64,000 nt of DNA from the NCBI RefSeq assembly GCF_913062725.1, contig NZ_CAJXWY010000005.1, positions 38,635 through 102,634 of the forward strand. Reading direction: 5' to 3'. This document shows, in pieces, positions 33,504 through 42,295 of the stretch (position 1 is its first letter; each line of letters begins with the position of its first letter). Under the pieces are notes generated by a model. It ran no database searches. It was not told the DNA's origin and was given only the letters and a program-made list of their open reading frames with translations. The position numbers and the translations under genes were made by a program. This DNA is from an uncultured Thiohalocapsa sp. GTDB lineage: Bacteria > Pseudomonadota > Gammaproteobacteria > Chromatiales > Chromatiaceae.

Positions 33504-34283
33504 TCAAACGCCAATCCAGCCGCTGCCGTTATCCTGATCCGCGACCATGATGTCCAGATCGCCGCAGACGCCCTGCACAGCGGCGCGGGCCAGCTCAGGG
33601 CGATTGTTCTGCTGGCTCAAGTGGGACAACAGCAGCTTGCCGAGCGCGCGATGGTGCACCCGCTCGAGCAGCGCCGCGGTCTGCTCGTTGCTGAGGTGGC
33701 CGAAGGCCCCGCCGACGCGGCGCTGCAGGCTCGCAGGATAGGGCCCGAGGCGCAGCAGCTCCGCATCGTGGTTGGCTTCGAGCATGAGTGCATCGCACTC
33801 GCGCAGCGCATCACACATGCGCGGGGTGACGGTGCCGGCGTCGGTCAGTATGCCGAGTCGGCGGCCGTCCCCCTCGAAGACGAATTGACAGGGCTCGCGG
33901 GCGTCATGGGGCACGGGAATGGGATACAGCGTCAGGCCGCCGATGCGCACGCGCCGCGCATGGCTCGGGAAGAGCCGCAGACGTGCCACCGCCCCGGCGC
34001 CGGCACGCCTGCCGGCGCCGGCACAGGCGCCCTTCCAGGTTCCGGGTGAGGCCCAGACCTCCAGCCCGTGGCGCTGGGCCAGACGCGGCACGCCGGCGAT
34101 GTGATCGCCATGCTCGTGGGTGACGACGATGGCGGTGAGATCGCGCGGATGAACGTCGATGGCCGCCAGCCGCCGCTCGGCCTCCCGCAGGGGGAAGCCA
34201 CAATCGAGCAGCACCCGCGTGTCGTCGCATTCGATCAGGGTCGCATTGCCCCGACTGCCGCTGCCCAGTACCGCGAAGCGCAT
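33504..34283 (-). CDS. Metallo-beta-lactamase-fold hydrolase (YycJ/WalJ-like)
   Basis: A 259-residue metallohydrolase. The protein starts MRFAVLGSGSRGNATLIECDDTRVLLDCGFPLREAERRL and has the metal motif THEHGDHIAG near residue 56. Later ligand segments are ILTDAGTVTP, LMLEANHD and GHLSNEQTAALL. This set is characteristic of the YycJ-type branch, proposed to be double-strand DNA exonucleases or phosphodiesterases. It is 80 bases upstream (in transcription) of bamC's end region on the same strand but is probably a separate unit. Confidence 0.88.
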   Translation of the reverse strand: MRFAVLGSGSRGNATLIECDDTRVLLDCGFPLREAERRLAAIDVHPRDLTAIVVTHEHGDHIAGVPRLAQRHGLEVWASPGTWKGACAGAGRRAGAGAVARLRLFPSHARRVRIGGLTLYPIPVPHDAREPCQFVFEGDGRRLGILTDAGTVTPRMCDALRECDALMLEANHDAELLRLGPYPASLQRRVGGAFGHLSNEQTAALLERVHHRALGKLLLSHLSQQNNRPELARAAVQGVCGDLDIMVADQDNGSGWIGV

Positions 34284-34364
34284 GCGCCTTCAGCCGGTGT
34301 GCAAGGTCCGTTGGCGCCTGCGCCGAAGCCCGTGTCGCGTCTGGGAGACGACGTGGGCGTGCGG

Positions 34365-35528
34365 CTAGCGCAGCTCTTCCTGCAGCAGGCGCAAGATACG
34401 CTCGCCGGTGCCGCCCGTCGTCGGCTGGCTCTCGGCGGTCAGCACGCGCACCCGGGTCTCGTCGGCACCGGCATCGAGGCGGACCTGGTATTGCTCCACG
34501 GCGCCGTCGTCATCGCTGCGCCAGAACGCGATGCGATCGACGATACCCCGCTCGCCGGTCTCGCGATCAGGGTCATCGTAGCGGACGTAGAACACGCCTT
34601 CGCTGCGGTTGCGGTCCGCGACCGCGAAGCCGCTGCGGTCGAGGGCGAGCCCCGTCTGCCGCCAGGCCTGGCGGTATTCGCCGGGAATGACCAGCACCAT
34701 ATCCGCGCCGCTGCCCACGAGCCGGCTGCCTACGCCGGCCGCAGCGGCGGCGCTTGCGGTGGTGGTGGCGCCGCCGCCGGCGAGCATGCGCCGGACGTCG
34801 CGGTCTGAGACACCCAGATACAGCATCAGCCGGCGCAGCATGACGGCTTCTTTGTCCGGATCATTGGCGGCCGGCTCCCAGACCGTCGTGGCGCCTTCGC
34901 CGACGGTGTTGCGCACCAACCGCTCCTCCATGGCGCGATGGGTGAGATACACCTCGGTGGAATCACGGGTGGGGCCGGCATCGATGCGCACGCGGTACTG
35001 ATCCCGCGTGGAGGTGGAGTAGAGCCCGTCGAGCACTTTACGCACCTGGCGGGTAATGAAGTCTTGTCGCACCTCGGCCCGATTCTCCAGCCAATCCGTC
35101 TTCATGACACCGGCGGTCGGGTCCTGCTCAACCAGCAGGATGCCCTGCTGACGCCAGAAGTCCACCACCTCCGGCCAGACCGCACCGGGCGGCGCATCGA
35201 TGTCGAGCCAGCGGCGGTCGCCGGAGCGGCGCAGCGACACGCCCTCCACCTCCGGCAGCACCACGCCGCTGTTGGCGATGCGGGCGCGCGCGGCGCGCTC
35301 GCCGACATATCCGGAGTAGGTAGCGGTGCCACCGGCGCCGGGCACATCGAGGGCATCATCGAAGCTGGCACTGGCGAGGTCCGGCGGCAGCTCCAGGTTC
35401 TCGGAAGCTTCGCGCTGTTTCTTGTACGCCAGCGACTGGTCCGGAAGCACCTTCTCCATGGTGCCGCCGCAGCCGGCGAGCAGCAGCGCCACGGTGGCGG
35501 CGAGCGTGAGTGTTGATGGCTTGATCAT
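34365..35528 (-). CDS. bamC: BamC, lipoprotein of the outer-membrane assembly complex
   Basis: A 387-residue lipoprotein. The ATG at 35528 gives a lipoprotein signal (TLAATVALLLAGCGG) with the lipid-bearing cysteine at residue 20. The longer upstream frame is not needed. After it come the unstructured LPDQSLAYKKQREASENLELPPDLA segment, typical of BamC's BamD-binding tail, and two helix-grip domains (YLTHRAMEERL and later GLALDRSGFAVADRNRSEGVFYVRY). It helps insert beta-barrel proteins. It follows dapA, exactly as nlpB/bamC follows dapA in enterobacteria. Confidence 0.93.
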   Translation of the reverse strand: MIKPSTLTLAATVALLLAGCGGTMEKVLPDQSLAYKKQREASENLELPPDLASASFDDALDVPGAGGTATYSGYVGERAARARIANSGVVLPEVEGVSLRRSGDRRWLDIDAPPGAVWPEVVDFWRQQGILLVEQDPTAGVMKTDWLENRAEVRQDFITRQVRKVLDGLYSTSTRDQYRVRIDAGPTRDSTEVYLTHRAMEERLVRNTVGEGATTVWEPAANDPDKEAVMLRRLMLYLGVSDRDVRRMLAGGGATTTASAAAAAGVGSRLVGSGADMVLVIPGEYRQAWRQTGLALDRSGFAVADRNRSEGVFYVRYDDPDRETGERGIVDRIAFWRSDDDGAVEQYQVRLDAGADETRVRVLTAESQPTTGGTGERILRLLQEELR

Positions 35529-35676
35529 GGATGCTGGGACACTGGTCTCGTGCCGCTGAGGTAAGCGCAAAGCCAATGATGGCACAATCGCCCGCCCTGG
35601 CGCCCTGCGTTGGTGCGCCTCGGGCTCGGCTTGCGGCGATGGGTTACAGGGAGCGGCCGCATCGGGCGGCGCCGGC

Positions 35677-36555
35677 TCAGACGGCGCCGACCCGCCGCAG
35701 GGCCTCGCGCACCGCCGGCTGAGAGGCTTCGCTCAGCCAGGTGAGCGGCAGACGGATGCCCTGTTGTGCAAGACCCATCTCCGCCATGGCCCACTTCACC
35801 GGGATCGGGTTGGACTCCACGAACAGCGCCTGGTGCAGGGCATCCAGTTGCGCGTTCAGCGCCAGCGCCGTCTCCCGATCCCCGGCCAGCGCCGCCTCGC
35901 ACATGCGCCGCATCAGCGCCGGCGCCACGTTGCTCGTGACGGAGATGACGCCGTCGCCGCCGCGCAGCATGAACTCGCAGCCGCTGCCGTCATCACCGCT
36001 GTAGAGGGCGAAATCCCGGCCGCACAGGGCGCGCAGTCGCGGCAGCCGCGCCAGGTCGCCGGTGGCGTCCTTCAAGCCGACGATGTTCTCTATCCGTGCC
36101 AGCTCAGCGGTTGTTTCCGGCAGCAGATCGCAGGCCGTGCGCCCGGGCACGTTGTAGAGGATTTGCGGCATGGACACCGCCTCGGCCACGGCCCGATGGT
36201 GGGCGATGAGCCCGGCCTGGGTGGGCTTGTTGTAGTACGGCGTGACCAGGAGTGCGGCGTCGGCGCCGGCCCGCTCGGCACAGCGGGTGAGCCGAATGGC
36301 CTCTGCGGTCGCGTTGGCACCGGTGCCGGCGATGACCGGCAGGCGCCCGTCGGCGAGCTCGACGCAGCGCGCGATGACCGCACAGTGCTCATCTTCGTCG
36401 AGTGTCGCCGACTCGCCCGTGGTGCCGACGGCGACGATGGCGGCGGTGCCCGACGCCACGTGGAGCGCGATCAGACGGCTCAAGGCGGCATCGTCGACGG
36501 CGCCCCCGGCGTCCATCGGCGTGACCAGCGCGACGATGCTCCCGCGCACAAACAT
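35677..36555 (-). CDS. dapA: 4-hydroxy-tetrahydrodipicolinate synthase
   Basis: A 292-residue DapA, which condenses pyruvate with aspartate semialdehyde in lysine and diaminopimelate synthesis. The ATG at 36555 (MFVRGSIVALVTPMDAGG) matches the family start. Signatures are GTTGESATLDEDEH, TPYYNKPTQAGLIAH, ILYNVPGRTACDL (catalytic Tyr) and IVGLKDATGD (Schiff-base Lys). It is divergent from gcvR and followed by bamC after 148 bases, a conserved gammaproteobacterial arrangement. Confidence 0.97.
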   Translation of the reverse strand: MFVRGSIVALVTPMDAGGAVDDAALSRLIALHVASGTAAIVAVGTTGESATLDEDEHCAVIARCVELADGRLPVIAGTGANATAEAIRLTRCAERAGADAALLVTPYYNKPTQAGLIAHHRAVAEAVSMPQILYNVPGRTACDLLPETTAELARIENIVGLKDATGDLARLPRLRALCGRDFALYSGDDGSGCEFMLRGGDGVISVTSNVAPALMRRMCEAALAGDRETALALNAQLDALHQALFVESNPIPVKWAMAEMGLAQQGIRLPLTWLSEASQPAVREALRRVGAV

Positions 36556-36736
36556 GGCTACCCTATTGCGTAAGGACAAACTCCGCGGATACTAGCGCGC
36601 GCCCCGACCCCGTTACAAGGCAACGCCGCCTGAGCGGCGGCGCCACGACGGGGCGCGACGACGACCAGGGCCGCCCCGGGCGACCACCCGCAGGCCTGCC
36701 CTTGGCCGCGAAAAACGCCATGCGATACACTCACCA

Positions 36737-36759
36737 AAAAACGGTGGCGCGCCGTTTTT
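36737..36759 (+). terminator. Terminator-like hairpin just upstream of gcvR
   Basis: An eight-base-pair perfect stem (AAAAACGG with CCGTTTTT) closes a seven-base loop, and the 3' arm itself ends in five T. It lies 18 bases before the gcvR ATG. A ribosome binding site (AAGGA) stands between the hairpin and the start. Its position inside the leader suggests attenuation, or the end of a short upstream transcript, rather than a normal gene end, because the neighbour on the left (dapA) is transcribed away from it. Confidence 0.5.
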
Positions 36760-36776
36760 GTTACATTAAGGAAACC

Positions 36777-37316
36777 ATGAGCACACGCAAGACCTTCCTC
36801 GTGATCTCCGCCCTTGGCCAGGACCACCCGGGCCTGGTCAATGATTTGTCACGCACCATCCTGGAGCAGGGCTGTAACATCGAGGACAGCCGCATGACGG
36901 TGCTCGGCGGCGAGTTTGCGGCCATCCTGCTGGTGGAGGGCAAGTGGAACACCCTCGCCAAGGTCGAGAACGCCCTGCCGGAGCTGGAGCGCTCGCTCGG
37001 CCTCACCATCACCTGCAAGCGCACCGGCGAGCGCGCGCGCAACACCGACAAGGTGCCCTACGCCGTCGACGTCATCGCCATGGATCACCCGGGCATCGTC
37101 AACAATCTGGCGGGCTTCTTCGCCGAACGGCAGATCAACATCGAAGACCTGGCCACCAACACCTACGCCGCGGCCCACACCGGCACGCCCATGTTCGCCG
37201 TGCACATGACCGTCGGCATTCCCGCCTCCACGCACATCGCCACCCTGCGCGAAGAGTTCATGGACTATTGCGACGGCCTCAACCTGGACGCAGTACTGGA
37301 ACCGCTGAAGTCCTGA
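36777..37316 (+). CDS. gcvR: GcvR-like ACT-domain regulator
   Basis: A 179-residue protein with two ACT domains: KTFLVISALGQDHPGLVNDLSRTILEQGCNIEDSRMTVLGGEFAAILLV at the N-terminus, and AVDVIAMDHPGIVNNLAGFFAERQINIEDLATNTY in the second half. GcvR in E. coli represses the glycine cleavage operon by binding GcvA. Here it is followed by bcp and is divergent from dapA, the same neighbourhood as in enterobacteria. The start at 36777 is supported by AAGGAAACC directly upstream. Confidence 0.92.
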   Translation: MSTRKTFLVISALGQDHPGLVNDLSRTILEQGCNIEDSRMTVLGGEFAAILLVEGKWNTLAKVENALPELERSLGLTITCKRTGERARNTDKVPYAVDVIAMDHPGIVNNLAGFFAERQINIEDLATNTYAAAHTGTPMFAVHMTVGIPASTHIATLREEFMDYCDGLNLDAVLEPLKS

Positions 37317-37433
37317 CCGCGCGACGCGCAACCGCCCGCAGGCGGTTGCCGGCGGCCGGGGGACGCTGCCAGTGGTGGCCGGCCCCGGCCATCCACCATC
37401 CCACGCCAAGGCACCGTACAGAGGATTCCCACC

Positions 37434-37904
37434 ATGGCAGTCGCACCCGGCGAGACCGTCCCAGACATCGAGCTCGCCGCCACCGGCGACAAAGCCCTGA
37501 AGCTTTCGGACCTGCGCGGCAAGCGCGTGGTGCTCTACTTCTACCCCAAGGCCAGCACGCCGGGCTGCACCCAGGAGGGGCTCGATTTCACCGCCGCCCA
37601 GGAGGCATTCGGGGCACTCAACACCGTCATCGTTGGTGTCTCGCGCGACGGCATCAAGGCCCAGGAGAACTTCAAGGCCAAGCAGGGCTTTGGCTTCGAT
37701 CTGCTCTCCGACAAGGACGAAGCCCTGTGCACGGCCTTCGACGTCATCAAGCTCAAGAAGATGTACGGCAAAGAGTCCCTCGGCGTCGAGCGCAGCACCT
37801 TTCTCATCGACGAGCACGGCGTGCTCCGCCGGGAGTGGCGTGGGGTGAAGGTCAAAGGCCACGTCGACGCAGTGCTGGCGGCCGTGCGTGACCTCGGCCG
37901 CTAG
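37434..37904 (+). CDS. bcp: Bcp/PrxQ-type peroxiredoxin
   Basis: A 156-residue thiol peroxidase. The peroxidatic Cys is C45 in FYPKASTPGCTQEG. The usual Bcp resolving cysteine five residues later is missing here (CTQEG instead of CT..AC). The only other cysteine is C99 in EALCTAFD, so the enzyme may work as a one-Cys type or with a distant resolving residue. It reduces hydroperoxides. It is 117 bases after gcvR, and its stop lies two bases before the next ATG. Confidence 0.93.
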   Translation: MAVAPGETVPDIELAATGDKALKLSDLRGKRVVLYFYPKASTPGCTQEGLDFTAAQEAFGALNTVIVGVSRDGIKAQENFKAKQGFGFDLLSDKDEALCTAFDVIKLKKMYGKESLGVERSTFLIDEHGVLRREWRGVKVKGHVDAVLAAVRDLGR

Positions 37905-37906
37905 CC

Positions 37907-39325
37907 ATGATCAAGCGCGAGAACGACAAGCCCTGCCTCTTCGTCCTGGACACCAACGTGCTCATGCACGACCCAACGGCGATTTTCCGCTTCAAGGAGC
38001 ACGACATCTTCCTGCCCATGGTGGTGCTCGAGGAGCTGGACGCGGCGAAAAAGGGCGTCTCGGAAGTGGCCCGCAACGTCCGCCAGGTGAGCCGCTTCCT
38101 CGACCAGCTGATGCAGGACGCCGACAAGGAGGAAATCGACGCCGGGCTGCCCATCCAGCCCTTCGGCGAGTACGGCTCCGGCTTCACCGAGCCGCCGGCG
38201 GGCAGGCTCTTCTTCCAGACCGAGCCCCTGTCGCAGCACTTCGACACCGTGCTGCCCGGCACCACGGCCGACAACGAGATCCTGGCCACGGCGCAGACGC
38301 TGCAGCAGCGCCGCGCCGAGCGCACCGTCGTCATCGTCTCCAAGGACATCAACCTGCGCATCAAGGCGGCGGTCCTGGGGCTGCCGGCGGAGGATTATTC
38401 CAACGACCGCGTGCTCGACGACGTCGACCTCCTCTACACCGGCATGGCGGCGCTCGCCGACGACTTCTGGGAGCACCACGCCAAGGAGATGGACGCCTGG
38501 CAGGAGGAAGGGCGCACCTTCTACCGGGTCAAAGGCCCGGACGTGGCGGAGTGGTACCCGAGCCAATGCCTGTACATGGCGCAGGACGAGAGCTTCGAGG
38601 CCATGGTGCGCGAGCGCCGCGGCGAGACCGAGGCCGTCATCGAGCTGGTGGAGGACTACCGCGTCCAGCGCCACAACGTCTGGGGCATCTCGGCACGCAA
38701 CCGCGAGCAGAACTTCGCGCTCAACATGCTGATGGACCCACAGCTCGACTTCGTCACCCTGCTCGGCACCGCCGGCACCGGCAAGACGCTGCTGGCGCTG
38801 GCCGCCGGCCTGGCGCAGGTGCTGGACCGCAACATCTACCGCGAGATCATCATGACCCGCGTCACGGTGCCCGTGGGCGAGGACATCGGCTTCCTGCCCG
38901 GCACCGAAGAAGAGAAAATGACACCCTGGATGGGCGCGCTGATGGACAACATGGAGGTACTCACCCAAACCGAGGGCGGCGACTGGGGCCGCGCCGCCAC
39001 CAACGATCTGCTGCGCTCGCGGGTGCGCGTCCAGTCGCTCAACTTCATGCGCGGGCGCACCTTCCTGCACAAGTACATCATCCTGGACGAGGCGCAGAAC
39101 CTGACCGCCAAGCAGATGAAGACGCTCATCACCCGCGCCGGTCCGGGCACCAAGATCGTCTGTCTGGGCAACATCGCGCAGATCGACACCCCCTACCTGA
39201 CCGAGACCACCTCCGGCCTCACCTATGTGGTGGACCGCTTCAAGGACTGGCAGCACGGCGGCCACATCACGCTGATCCGCGGCGAGCGCTCGCGGCTCGC
39301 GGACTTTGCATCGGAGAGCCTCTAG
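37907..39325 (+). CDS. phoH: PIN-domain / PhoH-like ATPase
   Basis: A 472-residue two-domain protein of the PhoH2 type. The N-terminal PIN nuclease domain (FVLDTNVLMHDPTAIFRF, ADNEILATAQ, VVIVSKDINLRIKA) carries acidic metal-site residues. The C-terminal PhoH domain is a P-loop ATPase ([69 protein letters not shown]). Such proteins are RNA helicase/nuclease candidates. The start lies two bases after the bcp stop, so the two genes are probably co-transcribed. Confidence 0.95.
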   Translation: MIKRENDKPCLFVLDTNVLMHDPTAIFRFKEHDIFLPMVVLEELDAAKKGVSEVARNVRQVSRFLDQLMQDADKEEIDAGLPIQPFGEYGSGFTEPPAGRLFFQTEPLSQHFDTVLPGTTADNEILATAQTLQQRRAERTVVIVSKDINLRIKAAVLGLPAEDYSNDRVLDDVDLLYTGMAALADDFWEHHAKEMDAWQEEGRTFYRVKGPDVAEWYPSQCLYMAQDESFEAMVRERRGETEAVIELVEDYRVQRHNVWGISARNREQNFALNMLMDPQLDFVTLLGTAGTGKTLLALAAGLAQVLDRNIYREIIMTRVTVPVGEDIGFLPGTEEEKMTPWMGALMDNMEVLTQTEGGDWGRAATNDLLRSRVRVQSLNFMRGRTFLHKYIILDEAQNLTAKQMKTLITRAGPGTKIVCLGNIAQIDTPYLTETTSGLTYVVDRFKDWQHGGHITLIRGERSRLADFASESL

Positions 39326-39556
39326 GCCGCGGCCACGGCAGGCCGGGCCGCCGCCCGGCCCCGGACGACCTCAGCCCAGTCCGGCCCCGGTCTGGCGCAA
39401 CACATCACAGGCGGCGACCTCGGACACGACGGCATGCTGCGCTCAGGCCTGCCAGCGGTCATAATCCGCCGTCATGGCAGCCGGGGCCATGCCGCCGCTG
39501 TCCCGATCAGAACCCGGCAGGGATCTCACCACCACCAACACCCGAGGATGCCCCCC

Positions 39557-39976
39557 ATGCGCATCATGCTGCTCAGCTTGCTGCTCACCCTGGCCCTTTC
39601 ACCCGCCGTCGCACTGGCCGGCGACAAGCCCCGGGTGGTCTATCACGTCGCCGACGAGGACAGGGTCAGTTTCGCGCTCAACAACATCAAGAACCACATC
39701 AACGGTGTCGGCGGCGGCGCGCATATCGACATCGTGCTGGTCTCCCTCGGCCCGGCGGTGAGGCGCTTCAACGACATCGAGGCGGTGGATCGGGTGCGCA
39801 GCGACATTGCCGCACTGCAGGCGCAAGGCGTCACCTTCGAGGCCTGCGGCAATACCCTGGAGGCCCTGGGGCTGGCACCGGACGAACTGCTCCCCGGGTT
39901 CCAGATCGCCGAGAAAGGCGGTGTCACCCGCATCACCGAGCTGCAGGGGCAAGGCTACGCGTATATTCGGCCCTGA
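39557..39976 (+). CDS. Exported DsrE-like protein
   Basis: A 139-residue protein with a clear signal peptide (MRIMLLSLLLTLALSPAVALAG). Its mature part resembles the DsrE/DsrF-like fold: RVVYHVADEDRVSFALNNIKNHINGVG, IDIVLVSLGPAVRRF, GVTFEACGNTLEALG. One cysteine (in FEACGNTL) sits where the family often has its reactive Cys. I chose the second ATG because GAGG lies nine bases upstream. The first ATG at 39548 is too close to it. Exported DsrE-like proteins occur in sulfur-metabolising bacteria. The function is unknown. Confidence 0.8.
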   Translation: MRIMLLSLLLTLALSPAVALAGDKPRVVYHVADEDRVSFALNNIKNHINGVGGGAHIDIVLVSLGPAVRRFNDIEAVDRVRSDIAALQAQGVTFEACGNTLEALGLAPDELLPGFQIAEKGGVTRITELQGQGYAYIRP

Positions 39977-40042
39977 CGACGACAGCCGCCCGAGGCTCAC
40001 CAGTCACCGCAGCCACGTCACCCGCCTCACGCAAGGTCACCC

Positions 40043-41359
40043 ATGCCCGACCCGACCCAATACAGAATCGGCCCCGTCGTGCTTGCGGCGGGCGTCAGCC
40101 GCGGCAATGGCTATACGTTTCTGCTCTCGGCGTTCCTGTCCATCGGCCTGATGACCTTCATCACCGCCGGTCAGACCTACATCCTCAACGCCCATCTGGG
40201 CGTGTCGGAGTCGGTTCAGGGCACCATCACCGGCGATCTGGTGCTACTGACAGAGATCATCACGCTGCTGCTGTTCATCCCGGCGGGCGTCCTCATCGAT
40301 CGCATCAGCCGGCGTGGGGTCTTCGCCGTCGGTTTTTTGATGCTCAGCGCAACCTACGTGCTCTACCCGCTCGCCCCGTCCGTCGATTGGCTGTTCGCCT
40401 ATCGGGTCGTCTACGGCATCGGCGTGGTGGCGGTGGCGGGGGCGCTGTCCACGGTGCTGGTGGACTATCCCATCGAGCGCTGCCGCGGCAAGCTGGTGGC
40501 CATGGTGGGCGTGCTGAGCGGCCTCGGGGTGGTGGTGATGAACCAGGGCTTCGGCTCCCTGCCGGACTTGCTCACGCTGCGCGGCTTCGGCCCACTGGAG
40601 GCGGGCATACTGACGCACCTGGGCGTGGCCCTGATCTGCATCGTCGGCGCAGTGGCGGTCCGCTTCGGGCTGCAGGCCGGTGTGCCGGTGCATCGCGAGG
40701 AACGCCCGACGGTGCGGGCGCTCTTCCTGAGCGGCTTTGCCCAGGCGCGTAACCCGCGCGTCCTGCTCGCCTATGCCGCGGCCTTCATCGCCCGCGGCGA
40801 CCAATCCATCAACGCCGCGTTCCTCATCCTCTGGGGCACCCTGGCCGGGCGTGCCGCCGGCATGACCAACGCCGAGGCGGTGATGAACGGTACGCTGATC
40901 TTCGTCATCGCACAGATCGCCGCCCTGCTCTGGGCGCCGGTGATGGGGCCCATCCTCGACCGCATGGACCGCGTCACCGGACTCGCCGTCTGCATGGTGC
41001 TGGCGGCGGTGGGCAACCTCGCCCTGCTCCTGCTCGATGACCCTTACGGCGACTATCGGCTGGTCTTTTTCATTCTGCAGGGCATCGGCCAGATCAGCGT
41101 CTTTCTGGCCGCGCAGTCGCTGATCGGCCAGGAGACCCCGAGGAATCAACGCGGCTCGGTGCTCGGCGCCTTCAATATCTCCGGCGCCGTCGGCATCCTG
41201 ATCATCACCGCGGTGGGCGGGCGGCTGTTCGATGCGGTGGACCCCCGGGCGCCCTTCGTGGTGGTGGGCAGCATCAACGTGCTCTTGTTCTTCGCCAGTC
41301 TGTACGTGCGCCTGCGGGCGGCCCCCAGAACGCTGGCGCAGGCACCCATTGGCAGCTGA
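40043..41359 (+). CDS. Major facilitator superfamily transporter
   Basis: A 438-residue permease with about 12 hydrophobic helices. It has the MFS motif-A-like loop after helix 2 (PAGVLIDRISRRGVFAVGFLML) and a similar loop in the second half (GPILDRMDRVTGLAVCMVL). It lacks the NarK nitrate signature, so I do not link it to nitrate uptake although it is near the nas region. It converges with the globin gene (43 bases apart). The substrate is unknown. Confidence 0.85.
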   Translation: MPDPTQYRIGPVVLAAGVSRGNGYTFLLSAFLSIGLMTFITAGQTYILNAHLGVSESVQGTITGDLVLLTEIITLLLFIPAGVLIDRISRRGVFAVGFLMLSATYVLYPLAPSVDWLFAYRVVYGIGVVAVAGALSTVLVDYPIERCRGKLVAMVGVLSGLGVVVMNQGFGSLPDLLTLRGFGPLEAGILTHLGVALICIVGAVAVRFGLQAGVPVHREERPTVRALFLSGFAQARNPRVLLAYAAAFIARGDQSINAAFLILWGTLAGRAAGMTNAEAVMNGTLIFVIAQIAALLWAPVMGPILDRMDRVTGLAVCMVLAAVGNLALLLLDDPYGDYRLVFFILQGIGQISVFLAAQSLIGQETPRNQRGSVLGAFNISGAVGILIITAVGGRLFDAVDPRAPFVVVGSINVLLFFASLYVRLRAAPRTLAQAPIGS

Positions 41360-41402
41360 TCGAGGGCGAGTCCGGCCCGGGGGCATGCCACGCAGGGCGC
41401 GC

Positions 41403-41822
41403 TCAGGCGGCCTGCTGCTCCGCGGCGCCGGCCTTCATGGTGGCGGCGAGGGTGGTGTAGACCTCCACCCAGGCGCCTTTGACCTCGGGCGTGAAGTCAT
41501 CGCCGAGGCCCTTCTCCAGCGTCCATAGCAGGGCATCGGCCACCTTGTCGTAGTCGCCGTCGGCAACACCATAGCCGGCGTGGCGGGCGCCCATGTCCTT
41601 CACCGGCTGAACGACGGCATCGAGGTTGTTCAGGGCATTGACGGCGGTGTTGATCATGGCCATGAGCTTGCGCCCCTGGGCCTGCATATCGCCCTTGAAC
41701 ATGGGACGAACCTCTGGATAGACCTCGAACAGGCGACCGTAGAAGAGCTCGGCGGCCTGATCGGCGATGGGCTTGACCTTGGCCCAGGAGGTCTGGACGT
41801 GGCTGATGGTGTCGGGGGACAT
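41403..41822 (-). CDS. Single-domain globin (bacterial hemoglobin, Vgb/flavohemoglobin-like)
   Basis: A 139-residue globin without a reductase domain. The proximal histidine is H81 in GARHAGYGV, and an aromatic residue in helix B is at Y28 (ELFYGRLFE). The start MSPDTISHVQTSWAKVKPIADQAAELFYGRLFE is typical of flavohemoglobin-type globins. Such proteins bind O2 and NO and often protect against nitrosative stress. It is the last gene of the cytochrome operon that starts at 46542, 53 bases after the monoheme cytochrome. NO detoxification during nitrate/nitrite turnover would fit this context. Confidence 0.9.
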   Translation of the reverse strand: MSPDTISHVQTSWAKVKPIADQAAELFYGRLFEVYPEVRPMFKGDMQAQGRKLMAMINTAVNALNNLDAVVQPVKDMGARHAGYGVADGDYDKVADALLWTLEKGLGDDFTPEVKGAWVEVYTTLAATMKAGAAEQQAA

Positions 41823-41875
41823 GGCGGTTCCTCTTTTGTGAAATGCGGCCGCAATGGCGACCGCGTGACTCGAGC

Positions 41876-42295
41876 TCAGGGGTTGGTGTTGGGGTGTTGG
41901 TCGGTCTCGGCGCGGACCTTGTCATTGGCACGCCGGGCCACCGCGGCCATATAGTCCACGGCGCGCTTGACCTCGGCGTCGCTGAGCGCCGCATTGCCGC
42001 CGCGGGCGGGCATCATGGTGCCGTCGGGGCCGAAGAAGCCGTTCAGTGCATGGTCGTACAAGGTCTCGCGGGGCTTCTCCAGCCGATGCGCCCAGGCCTT
42101 AGCCTTGTTCGGGTCCGGCGCACCGGCGATGCCGTAGCCGTGGCAGGTCATGCAGTTTTCCACCCAAATGGCCCGGCCGGTGGCCAGACCTTCGTCAGTG
42201 AACACCGGATAGCGATCTGCGGTGCCGGCGGCCGCCGCCGCGGGTGCGGCGACGAGCAGGCCCAGCAGGCACCGGCGGGCGGCGCCTGCGCCCAT
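41876..42295 (-). CDS. Periplasmic monoheme cytochrome c
   Basis: A 139-residue class I-like cytochrome c with a signal peptide (RCLLGLLVAAPAAAAAGT), one heme motif CMTCH near residue 48 and a likely axial methionine in DGTMMPARGG. The rest matches a soluble cytochrome c fold (LSDAEVKRAVDYMAAVAR near the C-terminus). Its ATG overlaps the stop of the preceding heme protein by one base (TGATG), so both are probably made together. It probably shuttles electrons in the periplasm. Confidence 0.92.
   Translation of the reverse strand: MGAGAARRCLLGLLVAAPAAAAAGTADRYPVFTDEGLATGRAIWVENCMTCHGYGIAGAPDPNKAKAWAHRLEKPRETLYDHALNGFFGPDGTMMPARGGNAALSDAEVKRAVDYMAAVARRANDKVRAETDQHPNTNP

Noticed and set aside
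40043..41359. NarK-type nitrate/nitrite transporter
   Set aside because: The protein is a clear MFS permease, but the nitrate signature motifs are not visible and the gene converges on the nas-linked operon.
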